A DNA stretch of 47,577 nucleotides from contig NZ_PEBQ01000178.1 of assembly GCF_002738225.1 (NCBI RefSeq), forward strand, positions 1 to 47,577, written 5' to 3'. Positions 15,898 to 24,603 of the stretch are shown in pieces. Below the pieces are notes generated by a model. It was not told where the DNA came from. It ran no database searches and saw nothing but the letters and a program-made list of their open reading frames with translations. The DNA is from Acetobacter pomorum (GTDB taxonomy: Bacteria > Pseudomonadota > Alphaproteobacteria > Acetobacterales > Acetobacteraceae). The position numbers and the translations under genes are program-made. Each line of letters begins with the position of its first letter. Position 1 is the first letter of the stretch.

Positions 15898-16605
15898 TCA
15901 GGCTTTGCAAAGCGGAGCAATGCTGCTTGGCTCAGAGCGCTTATGTATATCGTAATTCTGCTGTTCTGGATTATATTTTTTAGAAAACCATATCAGATAC
16001 GCTTCGAACATATCGGCCATGGCATCGGCATAGGATTCAATTTCTGCATCACTTCGGGGTTGCTCCGAGAACGCCTTGCCGACGGCACTAAAAGTTGTCC
16101 TGATGAGGTTACTCGCCATTTCGCGCGCGGCATCTGGAGTATCAGGCAGAACCTCGCGCATAAAACGCTGGATGATAACACTTGCAGCCTGTCGCACTTC
16201 GACAGCTTCTGGCGCATCTCGATAAAGGGGAGCAGCATCGTTTAACGCTACACGAACTGACGCTTCCGCACATTCCGAACGAATGAAGGCGTGGACCAGC
16301 GTGCGCAAACGCGCCAGCGGTGGTTTGGCGGCATCTTCAAGCGTATCGCGCAGCATTGCGGTTGTCTCCCGCCATTCATCGGTCTGAAGCCGGAACAGAA
16401 TGGCGGCCTTGTTAGGGAAATACTGGTAGAGCGAACCGATGCTGACACCGGCTTTCTCCGCCACACGGGCCGTGGTGAAACGCGCGGCACCTTCCTCGGC
16501 CAGAACACGAACAGCCGCTTCCAGAATGGTGGCGACAAGTGCCGCCGAACGCGCCTGGCTGGGCTGTTTGCGAACGGAAATCCTTGGGTTACGGCGATGG
16601 GTCAT
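15898..16605 (-). CDS. TetR-family transcription regulator (235 aa)
   Basis: N-terminal helix-turn-helix: ILEAAVRVLAEEGAARFTTARVAEKAGVSIGSLYQYFPNKAAIL, a textbook TetR segment (residues about 27-70). The C-terminal ligand domain is variable and ends in a poorly conserved tail (KYNPEQQNYDIHKRSEP). It is divergent from the O-methyltransferase gene across 107 bp, so it probably controls that gene. The ligand is unknown. Confidence 0.9.
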   Translation of the reverse strand: MTHRRNPRISVRKQPSQARSAALVATILEAAVRVLAEEGAARFTTARVAEKAGVSIGSLYQYFPNKAAILFRLQTDEWRETTAMLRDTLEDAAKPPLARLRTLVHAFIRSECAEASVRVALNDAAPLYRDAPEAVEVRQAASVIIQRFMREVLPDTPDAAREMASNLIRTTFSAVGKAFSEQPRSDAEIESYADAMADMFEAYLIWFSKKYNPEQQNYDIHKRSEPSSIAPLCKA

Positions 16606-16631
16606 GATGTTCCGGAGAATGCGAATAGGAA

Positions 16632-16651
16632 ATGCGAGTAATCAATCGTAT
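16632..16651. promoter_or_regulatory. Possible TetR operator
   Basis: ATGCGA and TCGTAT form an imperfect dyad (5 of 6 pairs) with an 8-bp centre, in the tetR/O-methyltransferase divergent region. An upstream direct copy of AATGCGA is also present. Weak evidence. Confidence 0.3.
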
Positions 16652-16712
16652 TTTTACAGGGTGCGCAAAGTAAAGCGTAGCAACAACCCCGTTACTGAGC
16701 AGAGATCACATC

Positions 16713-17384
16713 ATGACTCCTGATAAAGCACTCACCCTGATGAGTGCACCCGTCGCCCCGTTGCTCGACCGGCTGTTCGCCGAGGCGGACGCTGCCACAA
16801 GCCCTGCCATCTCCGGCTTGACCCCAGAGGAGTTGCAGCGTCTGGTCAGCAGCAGGGCTGACTATGTGAACTTCTACGGTCTTGCAAAAGACCTGTGGCT
16901 TCCTGTCTCACGCGAGACTGGCACGCTTCTTTACATGCTGGCCCGCGCCATGAAGGCGCAAAATATTGTGGAGTTCGGAACATCCTTCGGAATCTCAACA
17001 CTCCATCTTGCCGCTGCTCTGCGCGACAATGGCGGTGGCAAAGTGATCACCACCGAATTTGAAACTTCCAAAATCGTCCGTGCACGGCAGCATGTTGAAG
17101 AAGCCGGGCTGGCCGATCTTGTGGAAATACGCGAGGGGGATGCCCTGAGCACGCTCACCACCAATCTGCCTGAGACCATCGACCTTGTGCTGCTTGACGG
17201 TGCCAAGCCGCTTTATCCTGATATCCTTGCGCTGTTGGAAAGTAGGCTGCGGCCTGGCGCGATGATTATCGCCGACAATGCTGATTACAGTCCGGATTAT
17301 CTGGCGCAGGTACGCGCTCCTGCTGGGGGTTACCTATCCCTGCCATTTGCTGGAGACGTCGAACTGTCTATGAAACTTGGCTGA
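16713..17384 (+). CDS. SAM-dependent O-methyltransferase (223 aa)
   Basis: Class I methyltransferase of the O-methyltransferase 3 (catechol/caffeoyl-CoA OMT-like) family. SAM-binding motif I is NIVEFGTSFGISTLHLAAAL, the acidic end of strand 2 is VITTEFE, and LVLLDGAKPLYPDIL carries the metal/catalytic Asp. GAMIIADNADY is the last family motif. There is no signal peptide. It is probably regulated by the divergent TetR protein. The acceptor is unknown. Confidence 0.85.
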   Translation: MTPDKALTLMSAPVAPLLDRLFAEADAATSPAISGLTPEELQRLVSSRADYVNFYGLAKDLWLPVSRETGTLLYMLARAMKAQNIVEFGTSFGISTLHLAAALRDNGGGKVITTEFETSKIVRARQHVEEAGLADLVEIREGDALSTLTTNLPETIDLVLLDGAKPLYPDILALLESRLRPGAMIIADNADYSPDYLAQVRAPAGGYLSLPFAGDVELSMKLG

Positions 17385-17401
17385 CTGACACACTTTAGGA
17401 A

Positions 17402-17436
17402 CACATTGCCCATGAGCGAGTACCATGGGCAATGTG
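17402..17436. terminator. Strong hairpin after the O-methyltransferase
   Basis: CACATTGCCCATG (17402-17414) pairs perfectly with CATGGGCAATGTG (17424-17436) around a 9-nt loop, 18 bp after the stop codon. There is no T-run after it, so it may be a rho-assisted or RNA-stabilising end structure. The rest of the gap to 17667 shows nothing else clear. Confidence 0.6.
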
Positions 17437-17667
17437 CTTCTAAAGCGATTCACTCCGCATCAACCATTGTGGATGGGTGTGAGAAATAAAAAGACATTTT
17501 ATTGCCCAAAAAGTCCTTAACGGATCATCCAACCGCATGCTCATGCTTTGTATCCGACACACTCCATTAAATTCAGTTAAATGATGGCCTGCTATTCTTG
17601 ATACTTAAACAGCTTCTCTTATCTCCAATTTAGACCGCCAAAAATTGCGGTTAACCGGAGGTACCTC

Positions 17668-18159
17668 ATGACTACCACAATACGTATAAAAGTTGATGCG
17701 GTAGAGTTTGAGTATGAAGGAGAAACACCTTTCAGCCTCACTGAAATCAAAGAACTCTTTTCATATATTGAGAATTTGTCTGCCAGCACACCTTCTCAGG
17801 AAAAAGAGTCCGAGCATATTCCACTACATCCAGCAAACGCAGACCAAGTTCCTTCTCTCGCATCTGGGCAGAAACTTCACGTTAACAGCGTTGCAAAGAA
17901 ACTTGCAGCCAAAACCGGCGTACAGGTAGCAGAGGCAGCCGCTGTTACTTTGCAAATATATGAAGGCAAAGAAACTTTTTCGCGCAATGAACTTCTCAAT
18001 ATGATGAAAAAAGCAACCATGTACTATAAAGAAAGCATGGCAAGCCATTTAACCAAAATTCTGGATAGTTTAGTGGGAACAAGTTTCAATCAGGTCAGTG
18101 ATGGTGTGTACTCTCTATCAGCCGATGCTTTTGCCGATTTGGAAACAAGACTGGCTTAA
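17668..18159 (+). CDS. Unknown two-part protein (163 aa)
   Basis: ATG 17668 follows CCGGAGG, a strong RBS. The N-terminus (TTTIRIKVDAVEFEYEGETPFSLTEIKELFSYIE) looks like a small beta-hairpin plus helix module. A Ser/Pro/Glu-rich linker follows (about 39-65). The C-terminal part (75-163) looks helical with a winged-helix-like end (SRNELLNMMKKATMYYKE, then GVYSLSADAFADLETRL). There is no signal peptide or membrane helix. I do not recognise a family. It stands alone between the methyltransferase and the TonB receptor and is more AT-rich than the methyltransferase gene. Confidence 0.7.
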   Translation: MTTTIRIKVDAVEFEYEGETPFSLTEIKELFSYIENLSASTPSQEKESEHIPLHPANADQVPSLASGQKLHVNSVAKKLAAKTGVQVAEAAAVTLQIYEGKETFSRNELLNMMKKATMYYKESMASHLTKILDSLVGTSFNQVSDGVYSLSADAFADLETRLA

Positions 18160-18613
18160 AGCCAACTAACGATTCTTTAAGACACGATAACATTAAATCT
18201 AAATTTATCTTTAATGCGATGCCAATAAAGAAAAATCCCCGTGGAAGAGCAGTGCTCTTCCACGGCCCACCTGCCAAGCCGCGCGATGCGGAAATTTGCT
18301 ATCTGCCAATAGTTTACACAGGTCTTAAAAGCAGAACGAATATCTATTTCTGCCGTATTATCCAGCTCAATTTTCTTATCGCTTGATGAGACAAAAGCAG
18401 GGCACTTATTCTGGCTGTTATATTCTCGCAAAATAGGAAATATATCCTAATTCAGGACCATATCAGCCTGACTGTATTATTTTGGCATCACTCTTTGTCC
18501 ATATTCACCTATATACATATTTATGTACGGATAAACATAGACAAACGCATATCTGCCCCGGCAAAAGAACCTCACCCTTTCTTCTTTATTTCAAACCCGG
18601 ACCTGCCAGATCT
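18160..18613. other. Gap with a long palindrome and a possible operator
   Basis: CCGTGGAAGAGCA and TGCTCTTCCACGG (18239-18265) form an almost perfect 27-bp palindrome with a 1-nt centre. On the minus strand it is followed by GGATTTTTC, so it may end a minus-strand transcript. TAGGA/TCCTA (18434-18449) and the perfect TACATA-TT-TATGTA palindrome (18514-18527) lie upstream of the TonB receptor and may be regulator sites. No gene is supported; a minus-strand frame across the palindrome is doubtful. Confidence 0.45.
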
Positions 18614-20968
18614 ATGCACGATCGTTTTTATACTTTTTGCGCTGCCGGTACTTTTAGCGCTCTTTTGTTGACAACTTCGGCACTGGCGGCAACGCCTGTT
18701 TCTACAAAGTCGCATACAAGCAGCACACAAGCCGCCACCAAAGCTGTTGCACCCAAAACACAGGCCTCTGCCGCCCCTATTGCCGGAATACTGGATGGCT
18801 CTAATGGTGAGACTGTGAATGTTCATGGCCACCATGCCGCAGATGGCACTGGCGCCAAGTATATGAACAAGATTGTCTATCTTGGACCTTTGGGAAACCG
18901 AGATACTCTGGATACCCCCTATTCCGTTATGGGTGTTCCGCATGATGTTGTGGTTAATCAGCAAATCCGCAATCTCAATGATATGGCGCAATATCTGCCT
19001 TCTGTGCAGCTGGAAGTCCGTGGTGACCCCAATACATCGCGCCCTCAATCCCGTGGCTTTGAAGCTGATGTGATATCCAACTCGCGTCTGGATGGGTTGA
19101 ATGTGGTTGCCACCACACCTTATCCGGCTGAATGGGTCGATAACCTGCAGGTCCTTAACGGACTGGCTGGCGCAATGTATGGGCCAGAAAACCCGGCCGG
19201 CGTTTTTGAATATACACTCAAACGCCCAACTGACCGGCGTACAGAACGCCTTTCTGTTGGGGTGGATTCCATTGGCACCCCAACAGTTAATGGCGATATT
19301 TCTGGTCGTTTAGGACGGAATGGCTGGTTTGGTTACCGTCTGAACATGCTGCATGCCAATGGCACGGCCTATACACAAGGCAGTATGGTACGCCGCGAAA
19401 TGGTAAGCGGTGATTTCGATATCCATCTTGATGACAAGACAGTTATCGAAATTGACGCCAGCCACTATACATTTGACCAACGCGGTACGGCTCCGGGTTT
19501 TGGCATTTTGGCCACCGGCGTGGGCGGAGACCATCTTCCGGAAGCGCCGGATCTCAGCAAGCGCCTGGCTCCTGAATGGAGCGGCTACAACATGGAAACC
19601 AATACTTTCCTTGCCAAGATCAAACACCAGATCAACCGGGACTGGAGCTTTACACTGGGCGGCCTGTACCAAGATGCGGCCAGACAATCCTTTGGTGTTG
19701 CCGATACATTGTGCGATGGCAGCAAAACCTGTGGTGGACTAAGGGGCAGCGATGGCTGGTTCAGCTCCAAGGCCACAGCCACAACCACAGCGGATGATTT
19801 CCGTGTGGGCAGTAATATGGCCTATTTCAATGGTCGTGTTCACACAGGCCCGCTTCAGCATGATCTGGTAATCGGAACAAACGGCTACATGATGGGGAAC
19901 TACAACCCCACCGGAGCGGTAACAAGTGCGCAAAATCTGGGGGTACATAACCTCTATGGCCCCTCACCCAACAATGGCGCACAGCCTTATTATCATGGGC
20001 GGTACAAATCCAGCAGCGTCACCAGCCAGTCCTTTATTGTGGGTGATACAATGCGTATCAACAAACATTGGACAGTTATGGGCACGCTTGCGTGGAGCTG
20101 GATAAATCAGGAAAGCGCACTCAATTCCAAAACACCTTTGAGAAAGACGTTTGATACATCTGCCGCTTTCAGCCCAACGGCCAGCGTGATGTACAAACCA
20201 ACAGATAACCAGACCATTTACTTTACATATGGTCGCTCTGTTGAGGCCGGACCTGTAACACCCAACAGCGCAAGCTATACCAATACAAACATGGCGCTGC
20301 CCATTGCACATTCCGAGGAATATGAAGTTGGCTACAAACTGCGTTATAAAACAATGCAGTTTAACGTTGCCGGTTTCCGTATGACCTCACCTTACGCAAT
20401 GTATATCGCGGCCAGAAACCCCAATGCCGGGTGCGCAGCCATGACAAACTGCCAGACCTATCAATATGGGGGCACGCAGCGTAACTACGGGGTGGAAGCT
20501 CAGATTTCAGGAGAAGTCCTGCCCAATCTTTCTGTTCTTGCTGGCATGACATGGCTGGATGCAGAATTGGTGCATGCTTCCTCTTCCACCCTCAACAACA
20601 AGGAAATTGTTGGAGCGGCACCTTTGCAGGCCAATATGCTGCTGGATTATCGACTCCCGGCTTCAATGGGGTCATTTGCATCTGGCTGGGCCTTCAATGC
20701 CAATGTGCATTACATGGGCAACCGTGCAGCTAATGTTACCAACACATTGCATACCGGGTCCTATACAACGCTGGATCTGGGCACGCGTTATGCATTCCAT
20801 GTTACGCAGTTTCCGTGGGTTGTGCGTTTTGGGGTAAGTAACGCCACCAATGAACGTTACTGGGCCTCTGTTTATACCGGTGCGCCAAGTGGCACATCTG
20901 GCGCAGCCTCCAGCCTGTATGCCGGGTTGCCCCGCGTTTATCACTTCACTTTCTCTACGGAATTCTGA
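18614..20968 (+). CDS. TonB-dependent outer-membrane receptor (784 aa)
   Basis: Energy-dependent outer-membrane uptake channel, probably for a ferric siderophore. ATG 18614 begins a clear signal peptide (residues 1 to about 26, ending TTSALA-A). A Thr/Ala-rich linker and a TonB-box-like ETVNVHG follow. The plug domain holds DTPYSVMGVPHDVV, LNDMAQYLPSVQL, SRGFEADVISNSRLDGL and AGAMYGPENPAGVFEYTLKRP. The rest is alternating beta-barrel strands ending in the aromatic residue of HFTFSTEF, as outer-membrane proteins do. A longer reading from 18482 lacks a signal-like start. It is followed after 42 bp by a GT-C-like membrane protein. The ligand is unknown. Confidence 0.92.
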   Translation: MHDRFYTFCAAGTFSALLLTTSALAATPVSTKSHTSSTQAATKAVAPKTQASAAPIAGILDGSNGETVNVHGHHAADGTGAKYMNKIVYLGPLGNRDTLDTPYSVMGVPHDVVVNQQIRNLNDMAQYLPSVQLEVRGDPNTSRPQSRGFEADVISNSRLDGLNVVATTPYPAEWVDNLQVLNGLAGAMYGPENPAGVFEYTLKRPTDRRTERLSVGVDSIGTPTVNGDISGRLGRNGWFGYRLNMLHANGTAYTQGSMVRREMVSGDFDIHLDDKTVIEIDASHYTFDQRGTAPGFGILATGVGGDHLPEAPDLSKRLAPEWSGYNMETNTFLAKIKHQINRDWSFTLGGLYQDAARQSFGVADTLCDGSKTCGGLRGSDGWFSSKATATTTADDFRVGSNMAYFNGRVHTGPLQHDLVIGTNGYMMGNYNPTGAVTSAQNLGVHNLYGPSPNNGAQPYYHGRYKSSSVTSQSFIVGDTMRINKHWTVMGTLAWSWINQESALNSKTPLRKTFDTSAAFSPTASVMYKPTDNQTIYFTYGRSVEAGPVTPNSASYTNTNMALPIAHSEEYEVGYKLRYKTMQFNVAGFRMTSPYAMYIAARNPNAGCAAMTNCQTYQYGGTQRNYGVEAQISGEVLPNLSVLAGMTWLDAELVHASSSTLNNKEIVGAAPLQANMLLDYRLPASMGSFASGWAFNANVHYMGNRAANVTNTLHTGSYTTLDLGTRYAFHVTQFPWVVRFGVSNATNERYWASVYTGAPSGTSGAASSLYAGLPRVYHFTFSTEF

Positions 20969-21010
20969 TACTTTTTCCGCATATGCAACCAAACGGAAAA
21001 TAGAGCCAAT

Positions 21011-22540
21011 ATGCGCGTTACCAAAAAACTGATAACGCCGCTGGTTCTATTTTCCGTTTTTGCAAGTTTCTTCATAGTCAGAAATATAGAAGGCTTTGGC
21101 AGCCTACCCTTCAGCGATGAATCCGGGCACATTCTTGGTGTTCTCACCATGCAGCATGGGGATCGGCTTTATCGGGATTATATTGATGCGCATGGGCCTC
21201 TTGTTTTCATGCTTTCATGGATATTAGGGCCGATTGCTGGTGTTGCACATCTTTGGGTTTTCCGGCTTGTTTCTACCTTTATGGCCAGCCTTGCCGCACT
21301 GGCCATTTTTCATACGTCTCTTTTTATCTTTCACTGGCAGCGTTATCTGGCCACCGCCATGTGGTTGGGAGGCATTGCCACTGTCTGGACCGTGCAAGGC
21401 CTGAATCTGGACAGCTATTGGCCCATTGGCGGTGCCCTAACTGTTATCAGTATGGCAACTGTTGTCTTGCCACTTTGCTTTAATAGGCCAGTCTCTCTAC
21501 CTCAGGCGTTTTGGGGAGGTTTTGCCACAGCGCTTCTGCCTTTTGTAGCCTATGCGTTTGGTCCACTCGCCATTTTATTTTACGCTATCCCTTTCCTGAT
21601 CTGGATGTTTAACCATTCAGCTTACAAAAAAACCATAAAAGAGATAACGCTAGGGTGCTTTTGTGCCTGTTTGATAACGACCATCTGGCTTGTTTTGTAT
21701 GGTGATATTGGTGGCATGATTGCTTTCCATATTATCGCCAACCAGAAATGGTACGCACATTACATTCCCTTTGGCATAGATGCCTTTTTGCACGGTATGG
21801 CGCTTTCTCTCGCGCCTGATCGCATTATAGAAACACTGGCTGTCATAACTTTCAGTCTTGGCAGTTTTCTTCTTGTTTGGAAAAGCACATATAAATTCTC
21901 TGCCCTTCTGGTAATTTGTGGGCTGATGACATTGCAGATACGGGGAATGGACGGTTTTCAAAACGGGGCTTTTCTTATGGCCGCTTTTGCTCTGGCCTGC
22001 GTGATGACCACAGTCTGTTTAAAAAATTATCCCAATATTTTATCGCTTCTGGCATTGGGAAGCGTTGGAGGGCTATTTCTTTCTTCCCAACATGCCATCT
22101 CCTCCCCGTGGGGGCAGACACTGGCACAAAGACGTGCGGCTGGATGGCATCTGACACAAAATGACTCTGTTGATTTTACCAGAACCATTCGCGCCTATAC
22201 ACGCCCCGATGAGCGGATTCTGGCTGTTCCCTACAGCCCCGATGTTTACCTTCTGGCGCATCGTTTCCCTATAAAGAAATATCACGCCTATCTCCCGTGG
22301 GAAGCCGATTATGCAGCCCACCCGTGGCATGGATACAATCGTGATTTATGCGTTGATTTACCCAAAGAGATGCCCCCTGCCATTTATTTTGATAGCTGGG
22401 TGATCTGGGGGGTGCATGACCCGAAAAAGTTTATGTCTTGTGTGGTTGATCTTCTGCGCACACACTATACGCAAATACCTCAAGGATCGTCCGTCTATAT
22501 CAGAAATGATCGACTCTCCCTGCCTCTTTTAAAACAATAA
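21011..22540 (+). CDS. GT-C fold membrane glycosyltransferase-like protein (509 aa)
   Basis: Polytopic membrane protein with about 10-11 helices. After the first helix the periplasmic loop contains FSDESGHILGVLTMQHGDRLYRDYIDAHGPL. This matches the DE motif and G-x-x-YRD-x-x-x-HGP signature of PMT/ArnT-type (GT39/GT83-like) lipid-linked sugar transferases. The C-terminal part (about 390-509) is a soluble domain. It is downstream of the TonB receptor with a 42-bp gap and may be co-transcribed. Substrate (surface polysaccharide or lipid) unknown. Confidence 0.75.
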   Translation: MRVTKKLITPLVLFSVFASFFIVRNIEGFGSLPFSDESGHILGVLTMQHGDRLYRDYIDAHGPLVFMLSWILGPIAGVAHLWVFRLVSTFMASLAALAIFHTSLFIFHWQRYLATAMWLGGIATVWTVQGLNLDSYWPIGGALTVISMATVVLPLCFNRPVSLPQAFWGGFATALLPFVAYAFGPLAILFYAIPFLIWMFNHSAYKKTIKEITLGCFCACLITTIWLVLYGDIGGMIAFHIIANQKWYAHYIPFGIDAFLHGMALSLAPDRIIETLAVITFSLGSFLLVWKSTYKFSALLVICGLMTLQIRGMDGFQNGAFLMAAFALACVMTTVCLKNYPNILSLLALGSVGGLFLSSQHAISSPWGQTLAQRRAAGWHLTQNDSVDFTRTIRAYTRPDERILAVPYSPDVYLLAHRFPIKKYHAYLPWEADYAAHPWHGYNRDLCVDLPKEMPPAIYFDSWVIWGVHDPKKFMSCVVDLLRTHYTQIPQGSSVYIRNDRLSLPLLKQ

Positions 22541-22826
22541 CCTCCACATGAATTTATATGCTGATACCTTCCTTTGAATTTGGAAATTTAAAAATAAAAA
22601 TACTGAAAAATATTATTATACAGTGTGTTGGCTTGGAAATAATAATTTAATTTTTAGCAACTCATCAGTTTCTCCTTGCATTCCTTTTGTTTTACGCACA
22701 TTAGATAACGCAAGCGGATGCTTTTATCTGAGTCATCGGCGCATGTTGCGTCAGTTTTTCTCCTTAAAAGTTATGATTTCGTGTGTATTTTGTGCACGAC
22801 CGCTGTTGTGAAAAAGGAGCCTTGTT
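22541..22826 (+). promoter_or_regulatory. Gap and long leader of the cold-shock gene
   Basis: About 285 bp without a gene. The left half is AT-rich and suited to a promoter. Just before the gene lie a GCGCATGTTGCGTC dyad (about 22738-22752) and an AAGGAG RBS at 22815. Long structured 5' leaders are known for cspA-type genes, where they act as thermosensors; here this is inference. Confidence 0.45.
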
Positions 22827-23033
22827 ATGGCAACAGGCACCGTAAAATGGTTTAACCCCACAAAGGGTTTTGGTTTCATTCAGCCGGATAACGGGGGACA
22901 GGACGCGTTCGTTCATATCTCTGAGCTTGAGCGCGCCGGTATGCATACCCTTACCGAAGGTCAGCACGTTTCTTATGAACTGGAAGCTGGCCGTAACGGC
23001 AAAACATCTGCGGTTAGCATTAAAGCAATTTAA
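22827..23033 (+). CDS. CspA-family cold-shock protein (68 aa)
   Basis: Single cold-shock domain that binds single-stranded RNA/DNA and acts as an RNA chaperone. MATGTVKWFNPTKGFGFIQPD contains RNP1 (KGFGFI), and DAFVHIS contains RNP2. Length and the final SIKAI are normal. RBS AAAGGAG is 10 bp upstream. A strong terminator follows directly. Monocistronic. Confidence 0.95.
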   Translation: MATGTVKWFNPTKGFGFIQPDNGGQDAFVHISELERAGMHTLTEGQHVSYELEAGRNGKTSAVSIKAI

Positions 23034-23064
23034 TTGCTTTAAATCGCAGTTTTATGCTGTGGAA

Positions 23065-23089
23065 AGCCGCCCTTTTAGGGCGGCTTTTT
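23065..23089 (+). terminator. Intrinsic terminator of the cold-shock gene
   Basis: GCCGCCC and GGGCGGC form a GC-rich stem with a short T/A loop, followed by TTTTTA. It lies about 30 bp after the stop codon and also separates the gene from the convergent efflux operon. Confidence 0.9.
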
Positions 23090-23114
23090 ATTTGTAGTAT
23101 TTCCAAATAGGTTC

Positions 23115-24599
23115 CTACCCTTTTTCTTTCCACCCACCTCCAAGTGAGCGATAAAGGGTGACCAGATTTTGATACCGGGATACATCAACAGAAATCTGGT
23201 TTTGCTGTGCCTGCAAATAAGCACGTTGTGATTCCAGAGTGGTTAAATAAGAATCAATCCCTGCATCGTAACGCATTTTTGCAAGACGATACGTATCGCC
23301 TGACGCACTGACCAAAGCATCCACCTGCTTCTGTTCATCCAGATATGCTTTTCTGCCAGCCAGTGCATCTGCCACTTCCCGAAACGCGGTTTGAACCGTT
23401 TTTTCGTAAGCTGTAATTTTGCTATCCCGACGTGCCTTGGAAGCTTTCAGGTTTCCTGAATTCTGGCCCCATGTCCACAAGGGGATCTGAATATTGGGGT
23501 TAACTCCCCAAGTTGTTGCTGCTGATGTAAACAGTTTGTGGAACTGCAAACTAGAAATGCCATCACTGGCCGTAAGTGTAATACGCGGAAAAAATGCAGC
23601 GCGTGCGGCACCAATATCAGCCTGTGCAGATAACAGGTCATGCTCAGCCTGCACAATATCCGGCCGACGGTTCAGCAGATCTGACGGCAGGCCCGCTGGC
23701 ACATCCGCCAATAGGGTTTGCTGCCCCAAAACAGAAGGCGGCGGCAGATTTGCAGGAATGGGCGCACCTATCAGCAGGCTGATAAGATTTTCATCCTGTT
23801 CTACCTTTCTTTGAGAATCAGCCAACAGGCCAGCACTTTGCGCAACCTGCGTTTCTGACTGCCTGACAGTCAGCAGATCAGCTTCTCCATGGTTATATTT
23901 ATCCTGAATAAGCTGCAGTGTACTTTGCTGGCTGCTTAAGGTATTTTGTGCAAGTGTAACAGCCTGCCTATCTCCTAACCACGCAATATAGGCATTGGCA
24001 ACCTGCGCAATAATACTAATGGTTACACCGCGCAGGTTTTCGCGCTGGGCAAGTGTTTCCTCTGCGGCCTCCCGGCTAAGAGAGCGGATACGGCCAAAAA
24101 TATCAATTTCATAGGCAGAAAACCCTATCCCGCCCTGATAGAAACGGAACGGATCACGCGCCATACCGTTACTTGTTTTATCGGTATCCAAACCCGGCGC
24201 AAAGCTCAAACCAGCAGCATCCGATGGTGCCTGATACATGGGCCCACCCGTTGCCCCAATACTGGGGAACAGCCCAGCATGCTGGATATCATACCGCCCC
24301 TGTGCTTCCATAATGCTGGCTGCGGCCTGCCGGATATCTCTGTTTTCACGCAAGGCAATGGTAATCAGCTGTTGCAAACGCGGATCTATAAAAAAGTCTC
24401 GCCAGCCAATATCGGATGCCGCCTTTTGCAGCATAGTATTGTCTGTATGCTGATAATCTGCCCATGTCTGCGCAAGCGGCGGATGAGGCCGCTTGTATTT
24501 GGGGATCATGGTGCAACCACCCAAAAGCCCAACAGACAAGGCAAAACACGTAACCCGACGGTACAGGCGTGGCTGACGTAATGCAGAAAAATGCGTCAT
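23115..24599 (-). CDS. RND efflux outer-membrane lipoprotein, NodT/OprM family (494 aa)
   Basis: Outer-membrane exit duct of a tripartite pump. A lipoprotein signal ends in LLGGC (Cys29), followed by TMIPKYKRP, the usual NodT start. Two repeats of the outer-membrane-factor type are visible (REVADALAGRK near residue 410 and the matching RQAAASIMEAQGRYD near 90). It is the third gene of the operon; its start is 4 bp after the pump gene's stop, so translation is probably coupled. Confidence 0.93.
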   Translation of the reverse strand: MTHFSALRQPRLYRRVTCFALSVGLLGGCTMIPKYKRPHPPLAQTWADYQHTDNTMLQKAASDIGWRDFFIDPRLQQLITIALRENRDIRQAAASIMEAQGRYDIQHAGLFPSIGATGGPMYQAPSDAAGLSFAPGLDTDKTSNGMARDPFRFYQGGIGFSAYEIDIFGRIRSLSREAAEETLAQRENLRGVTISIIAQVANAYIAWLGDRQAVTLAQNTLSSQQSTLQLIQDKYNHGEADLLTVRQSETQVAQSAGLLADSQRKVEQDENLISLLIGAPIPANLPPPSVLGQQTLLADVPAGLPSDLLNRRPDIVQAEHDLLSAQADIGAARAAFFPRITLTASDGISSLQFHKLFTSAATTWGVNPNIQIPLWTWGQNSGNLKASKARRDSKITAYEKTVQTAFREVADALAGRKAYLDEQKQVDALVSASGDTYRLAKMRYDAGIDSYLTTLESQRAYLQAQQNQISVDVSRYQNLVTLYRSLGGGWKEKG

Positions 24600-24603
24600 A
24601 ATT

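Noticed and set aside
18177..18431. Minus-strand 84-residue open frame
   Set aside because: It runs through the 27-bp palindrome and has no clear RBS or family. A small RNA ending at the palindrome is as likely.
18434..18527. Fur box before the TonB receptor
   Set aside because: The dyads TAGGA/TCCTA and TACATA/TATGTA do not match the Fur consensus GATAAT repeats, so iron control is not called from them.
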